DNA from: Clostridia bacterium
GTDB lineage: Bacteria; Bacillota; Clostridia; UBA1381
Assembly: GCA_017935675.1 (NCBI GenBank)
Contig: JAGBHE010000027.1
Location: 1-64,000 of the forward strand
Direction: 5' to 3'
DNA: 64,000 bases
Made by a program: the position numbers and the translations under genes. Below the pieces are notes generated by a model. It saw only the letters and a list, made by a program, of their open reading frames with translations. It was not told where the DNA came from and made no database searches. Of the stretch, positions 57,751-64,000 are shown piece by piece; the first letter of the stretch is position 1; every line of letters starts with the position of its first letter.

Positions 57751-59679
57751 TTAATGCTCCTTTACAGCTTCCTTTTCTTTCTCAGCCGCTTTTCCGGGCT
57801 TCGGCGCTAAATTATCAAAAGCGGTTGCCATCATCAGCTTTATGCGGTTAAGCTGATTGACCTCACTTGCTCCCGGGTCGTAGTCAACCGCAACAATATT
57901 CGCCTGCGGAAATTTCTTTCTTATTGCTTTTATCATACCCTTGCCCGTAACATGGTTCGGAAGACATGCAAAGGGCTGAACACATATTATATTTTTTGTT
58001 CCGCTTTCAATAAGCTCAATCATTTCTCCGGTAAGGAACCAGCCTTCTCCGGAGCAGTGTCCGAGCTCCAGAATATTCTTTGCGCCCTCAGCAATATCCT
58101 CAATATGACCGGGGCATACATGGGCGTACCGCGGGCTTTCCTTAAGCACGGAGCAGGCATGGTCACGATACCTCTCAAGCAGTGATATTGCAAATCCGGA
58201 CATTGCTGCCACTCTCGGCTCAAGTCCGAGATTGTCTCGTCTGAACTTTGTATTGAACAAGCAATACAGCATAAAATCCAGCAGTCCCGGCATTACAGCC
58301 TCGCCGCCCTCTTCTTCGATTACCCGTATACAGTCATTGTTCGCTCCCGGATGAAATTTTACAAGAATTTCGCCCACAAGCCCGACCTTCGGCTTATTTA
58401 TATTTCTTATCTCAATTTTTTCAAACTCGCCGACTAACTCCCTTGCCATATTCTTTACCCGAAAACGATTTCCATTCAGAATATAGCTGTAAAGCTTTTT
58501 CTCACAGCGTTCAAGGGTTCTGTCCGTCTCTCCGCGGTTTACCTCATAAGGTCTTGTAGCAAGAGTCAGGGAAACAAGAATATCTCCAAGCACAGCAGCT
58601 CTGACAAGATTATGAACAAGCCCCGGAGTAATTGAAAATCCCGGATTACCCTCAAGTCCCGACAAATTAAGTGAAATTACCGGAACATTTTCATAGCCCA
58701 TTTCCTTAAGGGCTTTTCTTATAAACGCAATATAGTTTGTCGCACGGCAGCCACCTCCGGTCTGTGTTATCATAACAGAGCAATTATCCGGGTCGCACTT
58801 TTTCTGTTCAAGAGCATTTATGAGCTGACCCGTAACAAGGATTGAAGGATAGCAGGCATCATTATTCACACATTTAAGACCCATTTCAACATCTGACGGT
58901 TCAACGTTTTCAAGCAGCATGGCATTATAGCCCTCTTTCTTCAAAGCCGCTTCAAACAGGCTGAAATGAAAAGGACTCATCTGCGGAAATATTACCGTAT
59001 GATTTTTTTTATTCTCCTTAGTGAACATCACTCTTTTAAGCGTATAGTCTTCGTCCGAGGAATGGTCTATAACTGCCTTATCCCTTTCATCGATGGCAGC
59101 CTTAAGGGAACGAACCCTTATTTTTGCCGTTCCGAGATTTGAAATCTCATCGATTTTAAGAGTTGTATAAATCTTCTGCTTCGCCTCCAGAATTTCAAGC
59201 ACCTGATCTGTTGTTACAGCGTCAAGACCGCACCCGAAGGAATTAAGCTGAATAAGGTCAAGCCTGCTGTTTTTTGTAACATATGCCGCCGCCTCATAAA
59301 GACGCGTATGATACGCCCACTGGTCAACAACGCGTATATCACGCTTCAAGGATCCAAGCTGCGCAATACCGTCCTCACACAGCACGGCAAATCCCTGAGA
59401 AATTATTATTTCCGGTATTCCGTGATTTATTTCCGGATCTATATGGTAAGGTCTGCCCGCAAGCACTATCCCATGCCGGTTTTCCTTTTCAAGCATTTCA
59501 AGAACATCTTCGGTTTTATGCCTTATATCACTCTTGAACCTTTCAAGCTCGTCAAAGCCGGCTTCGGCGGCCTCGGAAATCTCGCGCTTTGTTACTCCGA
59601 ATTCACCGAAGGTTTTGTACATCTGCGCCTCAAAGGATTTTCTGTCGTTAAGATTTACAAACGGGAAAAGGAATTTCAT
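57751..59679 (-). CDS. HgdB-like reductase half of a split activase-reductase
   Basis: 642 residues, equal to the C-terminal half of the about 1400-residue BcrAD/DUF2229-type proteins related to 2-hydroxyacyl-CoA dehydratases. Features include VLAGRPYHIDPEINHGIPE, NSFGCGLDAVTTDQV, FPQMSPFHFSLFEAALKKEG, NDACYPSILVTGQL, TQTGGGCRATNYI and VQPFACLPNHVTGKGMIK, with cysteines probably holding an iron-sulfur cluster. An upstream in-frame TAA (59710-59712) separates it from the activase half. The ATG at 59679 follows a GAGGTGAGG site; the GTG at 59694 is an alternative. The reaction is unknown; ATP-driven low-potential reduction is the family theme. Confidence 0.85.
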   Translation of the reverse strand: MKFLFPFVNLNDRKSFEAQMYKTFGEFGVTKREISEAAEAGFDELERFKSDIRHKTEDVLEMLEKENRHGIVLAGRPYHIDPEINHGIPEIIISQGFAVLCEDGIAQLGSLKRDIRVVDQWAYHTRLYEAAAYVTKNSRLDLIQLNSFGCGLDAVTTDQVLEILEAKQKIYTTLKIDEISNLGTAKIRVRSLKAAIDERDKAVIDHSSDEDYTLKRVMFTKENKKNHTVIFPQMSPFHFSLFEAALKKEGYNAMLLENVEPSDVEMGLKCVNNDACYPSILVTGQLINALEQKKCDPDNCSVMITQTGGGCRATNYIAFIRKALKEMGYENVPVISLNLSGLEGNPGFSITPGLVHNLVRAAVLGDILVSLTLATRPYEVNRGETDRTLERCEKKLYSYILNGNRFRVKNMARELVGEFEKIEIRNINKPKVGLVGEILVKFHPGANNDCIRVIEEEGGEAVMPGLLDFMLYCLFNTKFRRDNLGLEPRVAAMSGFAISLLERYRDHACSVLKESPRYAHVCPGHIEDIAEGAKNILELGHCSGEGWFLTGEMIELIESGTKNIICVQPFACLPNHVTGKGMIKAIRKKFPQANIVAVDYDPGASEVNQLNRIKLMMATAFDNLAPKPGKAAEKEKEAVKEH

Positions 59680-59709
59680 TCCCTGCCGCCTCACCTCATC
59701 AACATTATT

Positions 59710-62022
59710 TTAAATAACCTGCGGATATGAGATGACCATAGGACAGTTAAAATGATTGCCCGCCTTTTCATATTCCTTTATTTCATATGACACACAAGGG
59801 TAAAAAATCGTCATTATTTCCTTTTCAATAAGATCCATAATATGACCGTGAGCAAGCTTTGCCGGATAACATGCGCTTTCACTCGGTATTGATTCTATTC
59901 CCTTTTCATATATGGCATGAGAGCTTCTCGCAGAAAGCTGCACCGAAAATCCAAGCCGCGTCAGGAATGTAAACCACAGCGGATAATTTTCATACATGTT
60001 AAGAACTCTCGGTATACCTATAACACCCCGCGCTGCTTTATCCGGAGAAAGGGGTGTGTAATCGAAAAGCCTTTTATATTTATATTCATACATGTTCGGA
60101 AGCTTTTCGGCAGTCTCAGCAATTCCGGCACCCTTTTCGCACCTGTTTCCCGAAACAAACCTTCTTCCGTCATCAAACCTCGTAATGGTGAGCCTGCATT
60201 TATTCTGACAGCCGGAGCATCTTGTAAGCTTGTTGTCAAAGGAAAAATGTTCAAGCTCCTCAGCGCTGATTATTCCACAGGGCTTTCCGGAGTATCTGTC
60301 CCTCGCAATGAGCGCAGCGCCGAACGCACCCATTATTCCGGCAATATCAGGTCTGATTACCTGACGCCCCGAAACAAGCTCAAAGCACCTTAAAACCGCA
60401 TCGTTATAAAATGTTCCGCCTTGAACCACAATATTCCTGCCGAGAAGAGAGGTATCTCTCAGCTTTATTACCTTATAAAGAGCATTCCTCACAACAGAAT
60501 ATGACAGGCCGGCGCTTATATCTCCTACCTGCGCTCCCTCCTTCTGCGCCTGCTTGACGCGTGAGTTCATGAACACCGTACATCTTGTTCCGAGGTCAAC
60601 GGGATTTTTTGCAGAAAGAGCAGCCTTTGCAAATTCCGGAGCCGTAAGTCCGAGAGATTCGGCAAAGGTATGAATAAACGAACCGCACCCCGAGGAGCAT
60701 GCCTCGTTCAGCATTATGCTTTCAATAACTCCGTTTTTCAGCTTCATGCATTTCATATCCTGACCGCCGATATCAATTATGAAATCAACGTCCGGTACGA
60801 AAAACGAAGCCGCCCTGTAATGGGCTATGGTTTCAATTTCGCCCTCCGGCACGGAAAACGCCGCCTTGCAAAGCTGTTCACCATAGCCTGTTGCAGCAGC
60901 ATTTGCGATAAACGCCTTCTCCGGAAGCTGTGAATATATAGATTTAAGAATGTCTATTGCAAGCATAAGCGGACTTCCGTCATTTTTCGCATAATGGCTG
61001 TAGCAAATCCTGCCGTCCTTATCGCACAGCACCGCCTTCAGCGTTGTTGAACCTATATCAAGCCCTAAAAACAACTCACCTTCGGCCTCTTTTATATCAA
61101 ACCGCTCAGCAGAATGTCCTGCGTGACGCTTTTTAAAGCTTTCATATTCTTCATCATCCGAAAAAAGAGGCTCCATTCTTGTAATCTGATGCTTTGCTTT
61201 TTTGTTTTCTGAAAGCCTGCTTAGAATTTCCTCAATCGTATATTCCTTTTTATCTGTCATATAAGAGGCTCCGAGGGCAACAAAAAGCTGACCGTTTTCC
61301 GGCGCGGAAAAGCTTTTTGCCTTTTCCTTCAGCGTCTCTTCAAAGCGTATACGAAGCTGCGGAAGATAATGAAGAGGTCCGCCGAGAAACAGAATATTTC
61401 CCCTTATCGGTCTCCCCTGGGCAAGTCCGCTTATGGTCTGGGTTACGACAGCCTGAAGCACCGAGGCGGCTATATCTTCTTTTGTAGCACCCTCATTGAG
61501 CAGCGGCTGAATGTCCGATTTTGCAAAAACACCGCATCTTGCCGCAATCGGGTATATAACCTTATGTTTTTCTGCCAGAGAATCAAGCCCCTTTGCATCC
61601 GTTTTAAGGAGAATAGCCATCTGATCTATAAATGAGCCTGTACCGCCGGCACATGTACCATTCATTCTCTGCTCAAGGCCGTTTGACAAATAAAGTATCT
61701 TAGCGTCCTCACCGCCGAGCTCAATTACCACATCCGCCTCCGGGTACAGCCTTGAAACCGCAGTCTTTGTGGCAATAACCTCCTGCACAAAGCCTATTCC
61801 TAAAATTTCCGAGATAAGGAGCCCCCCCGATCCTGTTATTGCCGCAGAAACCGGATTATCTCCTATAACTCCCCGCGTTTCCTCAAAAAGCTCTCTGACT
61901 GTTGCAAGTATATCCGAAAAATGGCGTTTGTACTGCGAAAAAAGGATTTCGCCCTCAGCATTGCGCACTACCGCCTTAACTGTAGTCGAGCCTACATCTA
62001 TTCCCATATAAAGCTTTTGCAT
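59710..62022 (-). CDS. BadF/BadG/BcrA/BcrD-type double activase, split from its reductase half
   Basis: 770 residues with two ASKHA ATPase domains. The first opens [14 protein letters not shown] with the Fe-S-type segment [14 protein letters not shown]; the second opens [20 protein letters not shown] with [16 protein letters not shown] cysteine-rich [15 protein letters not shown] and a DUF2229-like region follow, ending SYPQVI then TAA. The reading after the stop, NNVDEVRRQGMKFLFPF, is what normally continues the same protein. Such activases drive electrons into a dehydratase/reductase partner with ATP. The ATG at 62022 follows a GAGG site; the promoter is at 62094-62123. Confidence 0.88.
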   Translation of the reverse strand: MQKLYMGIDVGSTTVKAVVRNAEGEILFSQYKRHFSDILATVRELFEETRGVIGDNPVSAAITGSGGLLISEILGIGFVQEVIATKTAVSRLYPEADVVIELGGEDAKILYLSNGLEQRMNGTCAGGTGSFIDQMAILLKTDAKGLDSLAEKHKVIYPIAARCGVFAKSDIQPLLNEGATKEDIAASVLQAVVTQTISGLAQGRPIRGNILFLGGPLHYLPQLRIRFEETLKEKAKSFSAPENGQLFVALGASYMTDKKEYTIEEILSRLSENKKAKHQITRMEPLFSDDEEYESFKKRHAGHSAERFDIKEAEGELFLGLDIGSTTLKAVLCDKDGRICYSHYAKNDGSPLMLAIDILKSIYSQLPEKAFIANAAATGYGEQLCKAAFSVPEGEIETIAHYRAASFFVPDVDFIIDIGGQDMKCMKLKNGVIESIMLNEACSSGCGSFIHTFAESLGLTAPEFAKAALSAKNPVDLGTRCTVFMNSRVKQAQKEGAQVGDISAGLSYSVVRNALYKVIKLRDTSLLGRNIVVQGGTFYNDAVLRCFELVSGRQVIRPDIAGIMGAFGAALIARDRYSGKPCGIISAEELEHFSFDNKLTRCSGCQNKCRLTITRFDDGRRFVSGNRCEKGAGIAETAEKLPNMYEYKYKRLFDYTPLSPDKAARGVIGIPRVLNMYENYPLWFTFLTRLGFSVQLSARSSHAIYEKGIESIPSESACYPAKLAHGHIMDLIEKEIMTIFYPCVSYEIKEYEKAGNHFNCPMVISYPQVI

Positions 62023-62093
62023 TATACACCTCACCCCAAACTTTTAAAAGAAAAACTTGATTAATCAGTGGTTCCTTAATTCCACACCCCTCT

Positions 62094-62123
62094 ATTATAC
62101 TATTTTTTTACCCGATTTGTCAA
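62094..62123 (-). promoter_or_regulatory. Promoter of the activase-reductase genes
   Basis: Minus strand TTGACA (62118-62123), 18 bp, TATAAT (62094-62099), about 72 bp before the start at 62022. Confidence 0.88.
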
Positions 62124-62185
62124 GAACCAATATCAACTTGGCAAAAAATTAACAAAACATATGTATTTATTAATGAATTTTTTTC

Positions 62186-62222
62186 CAAAAAAATACGGCA
62201 GGAAAAATTTCCTTACCGTATT
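62186..62222 (-). terminator. Terminator of the aspartate aminotransferase gene
   Basis: AATACGGCAGGAAA (62192-62205) pairs with TTTCCTTACCGTATT (62208-62222), followed on the minus strand by a run of seven T. It starts 21 bases after the stop codon. Confidence 0.88.
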
Positions 62223-62243
62223 AATTTCTTAAGGAATCACTGA

Positions 62244-63431
62244 TTAATACTCACCGGCTATAAACTTCTCAAGCCTGTCAAGCCCTTCACGGCAGTTTTC
62301 CATGCTTGTGGCATAGCTCCACCGCACATATTCGGGAGCTTCAAAACCGGTTCCGGGAACAACGGCAACCTTTGCCTTGTCAAGGAAAACATCGGCAAAA
62401 TCATCAGCTGAGTTTATGGGCTTTCCGTACAGGGTTTTTCCGATAAGCCCGGAAATATTCATCATAATGTAAAATGCACCGTGCGGGCAAAGACATGAAA
62501 CGCCGTCAATTTTATTTATTCTTTCAACCATATAATCACGGCGCTTTATGAATTCGCATTTCATAGCCTCAACACATTCAAGTCCTCCGTTCAAAGCTGC
62601 AAGAGCTGCTTCCTGAGCTATTGAATTCGGATTTGAGGTTGCATGAGACTGAATGCTTGACATCGACTTGGCAACTGCCTTGTTTGACGCTGTGTATCCG
62701 ATTCTCCATCCCGTCATTGCGTATGTCTTTGACACACCGTTCACTATTATTGTCAAATCCTTTATTTTTTCATTCAGGGAAGCAATGCTTGTGTGCTTTC
62801 CCTCATATATAAGATGCTCATATATCTCGTCCGATACAACATAAATATTGTGACGCACCGCCACATCGGCGATAGCGCGAAGCTCCTCCTCGGTATAAAC
62901 CATACCGGTAGGATTTGAAGGACTGTTAAGAATAATCGCACGGGTTTTTTCAGTTATTGCAGCCTCGTATTCAGCCGCCGTTGCTTTAAAATGGTTTTCC
63001 TCCTTTGTGGGAAGCGAAACGGGAACACCGTCGGCAAGCTTCACCATCTCAGGATAGCTGACCCAATAGGGCGCCGGAATAATCACCTCATCACCGGGAT
63101 TGCAGATTACCATAAACGCATTTACAAGACTGTGCTTTGCACCGTTTGATACAACAATTTCAGACGGTTCATAATCGAGTCCGTTTTCCCTTTTAAGCTT
63201 TTCACATACAGCTTTTCTCAGCTCAACGGTACCGGCTGCAGGAGTGTATCTTGTTTTCCCGTCACTTATTGCCTTCACAGCCGCAGCACAGATATGCTCC
63301 GGAGTATTAAAATCCGGCTCCCCTGCTCCAAAGCCCACAACATCAACGCCGTTTGCCTTCATTTCCTTGAACCTTGTATCAATTGCAAGGGTTGGAGACG
63401 GAGATATAGACATTGCTTTTCTTGAAATCAT
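62244..63431 (-). CDS. Pyridoxal-phosphate-dependent aspartate aminotransferase, class I
   Basis: A 395-residue fold-type I aminotransferase. Readable sites include GAGEPDFNTPEHI, YTPAAGTVELRKAV, VSNGAKHSL, NSPSNPTG, VSDEIYEHL, the PLP lysine in NGVSKTYAMTGWRIGY, and the C-terminal substrate arginine in EYVRWSYAT. It matches the thermophile/Bacillus-type (Ib) aspartate aminotransferases, which transfer the amino group between aspartate and 2-oxoglutarate and may also accept prephenate. It has a GGAAGGAA ribosome site and its own terminator. No convincing promoter was found in 63432-63622, which is AT-rich and otherwise empty. Confidence 0.95.
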   Translation of the reverse strand: MISRKAMSISPSPTLAIDTRFKEMKANGVDVVGFGAGEPDFNTPEHICAAAVKAISDGKTRYTPAAGTVELRKAVCEKLKRENGLDYEPSEIVVSNGAKHSLVNAFMVICNPGDEVIIPAPYWVSYPEMVKLADGVPVSLPTKEENHFKATAAEYEAAITEKTRAIILNSPSNPTGMVYTEEELRAIADVAVRHNIYVVSDEIYEHLIYEGKHTSIASLNEKIKDLTIIVNGVSKTYAMTGWRIGYTASNKAVAKSMSSIQSHATSNPNSIAQEAALAALNGGLECVEAMKCEFIKRRDYMVERINKIDGVSCLCPHGAFYIMMNISGLIGKTLYGKPINSADDFADVFLDKAKVAVVPGTGFEAPEYVRWSYATSMENCREGLDRLEKFIAGEY

Positions 63432-63622
63432 CGTTAATTCATTCCTTCCTGAAATATTACCTCAAAAATAAAAGATTTCCGAAAAAACTTTCATTTCATA
63501 AAATATGCATTTATCAGCAATTTTGTTCGTATTTGGCTTAAAAGCTGATATTACATAAAAGGTAATCACCTATATATAATACTACAAAAAAGAAAAAATT
63601 GCAAGATGTTTTTTTTATTATT

Positions 63623-64000
63623 TCAAAAAAATTTTATAGCCCTTTCCAGATTTTTATGTGCAATTTTATCAACAATTCGTTTATTATATTCATTTTTTAA
63701 CATTTCTTCTCTTATTTTGCACATATCTCCCGCATTTTCTATTCCGTCAGGCATATCCTCCATGCCATCAAAATCTGCACCAAAGCCGATGCAGTTCTCA
63801 CCGCCGAGGTTCAGAAAATGCTCAATATGGCGGATAACATCTTCAATGCCCACTCTTCCCTCCTGCTTCAAAAACGGATTATACATATTTATACCGACAA
63901 AGCCTCCGCTCTCCGCTATAAGCCTGAATTGTTCATCTGTCAGATTTCTCACGGAAGGGCATACCGCCCTTGAATTTGAATGAGTTGCAAAAAGCGGTCT
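63623..64000 (-). CDS. Membrane dipeptidase, peptidase family M19 (3' part)
   Basis: The frame enters the window at base 64000 and reads RPLFATHSNSRAVCPSVRNL then TDEQFRLIAESGGFVGINMY, with GADFDGMEDMPDGIENAG downstream. These are the second metal-site half of the M19 renal-dipeptidase family: the HSN motif, the RNLTDEQ turn and the FGADFDG metal aspartate. About 125 residues are visible; the usual 300-330-residue protein must begin outside. It splits dipeptides, including some with D-amino acids. The GTG at 63952 is not the start, because homologous sequence continues upstream. Confidence 0.9.
   Translation of the reverse strand, partial: RPLFATHSNSRAVCPSVRNLTDEQFRLIAESGGFVGINMYNPFLKQEGRVGIEDVIRHIEHFLNLGGENCIGFGADFDGMEDMPDGIENAGDMCKIREEMLKNEYNKRIVDKIAHKNLERAIKFF

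Larger units (their letters stand above)
62060..62248. repeat. Possible small inverted-repeat element
   Basis: The 20 bases at 62060-62079 (ATTAATCAGTGGTTCCTTAA) are the reverse complement of 62229-62248 with one mismatch. The 189-bp unit holds the activase promoter and the aspartate aminotransferase terminator, and its right arm contains that gene's stop codon. It may be a miniature transposable element or chance symmetry; no target-site duplication was recognised. Confidence 0.45.

Overview
The window looks like the chromosome of a plant-polysaccharide-degrading member of the Clostridia. The evidence is a low-to-middling G+C content, strong TTGACA/TATAAT promoters, an S21-YqeY pair, indolepyruvate:ferredoxin oxidoreductase, S-layer-homology (SLH) proteins, copper-amine-oxidase-N-like stalk domains, an LplB/YtcP-type sugar ABC transporter and a YesM/YesN-type two-component system. 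A gut or other anaerobic habitat is an inference. No species-level name can be supported from this sequence.

Layout. 0-8.2 kb: rpoC and rpoB (minus strand) behind their own strong promoter, with no rplJL in front. 8.2-11.8 kb: an AraC-type regulator divergent from a three-gene operon (UlaG-like metallo-beta-lactamase fold, enolase-superfamily sugar-acid dehydratase, short-chain dehydrogenase), probably for sugar-acid catabolism. 11.8-15.4 kb: a structured leader or small RNA, a metallophosphoesterase and a tyrosine recombinase, then an accessory patch with a BspA-type leucine-rich-repeat fragment and a RhuM-family gene bracketed by two copies of a double stem-loop repeat (a third copy opens the window). 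15.4-18.6 kb: a decaying redox locus with a lipoprotein that fuses a stalk domain, a flavodoxin and an aldo/keto reductase, next to remnants of a second aldo/keto reductase, an FMN reductase, an iron alcohol dehydrogenase and probably a LysR regulator. 18.6-24.7 kb: iorAB, then a beta-galactosidase and PHP phosphoesterase operon.

24.9-56.1 kb is the centre of interest: a Gram-positive polysaccharide-utilization locus. A plus-strand operon encodes a solute-binding lipoprotein, a YesM-type sensor kinase and a YesN-type regulator. It lies between two minus-strand operons: (a) a GH130 mannosylglucose phosphorylase plus a glycosidase-like gene broken by an in-frame TAG, and (b) a run of ten genes spanning about 22.7 kb that encodes three large modular secreted proteins and a GH74-like/CBM9 protein, two SLH proteins, a solute-binding protein with two permeases, and a GH10 enzyme. 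The promoters of (a) and (b) carry the same 13-bp direct repeat, spaced 20 bp and touching the -35 box in the same way, so I infer that both are switched on by the YesN-like regulator. A ~160-190-residue beta-rich module recurs six times in three of the secreted proteins and looks like an undescribed carbohydrate-binding or assembly module.

56.1-64 kb: tRNA-Thr(CGT), yqeY, rpsU, a Nudix hydrolase, a large BcrAD/HgdB-type activase-reductase split by an in-frame TAA, an aspartate aminotransferase inside a possible small inverted-repeat element, and the 3' part of an M19 dipeptidase running off the window.
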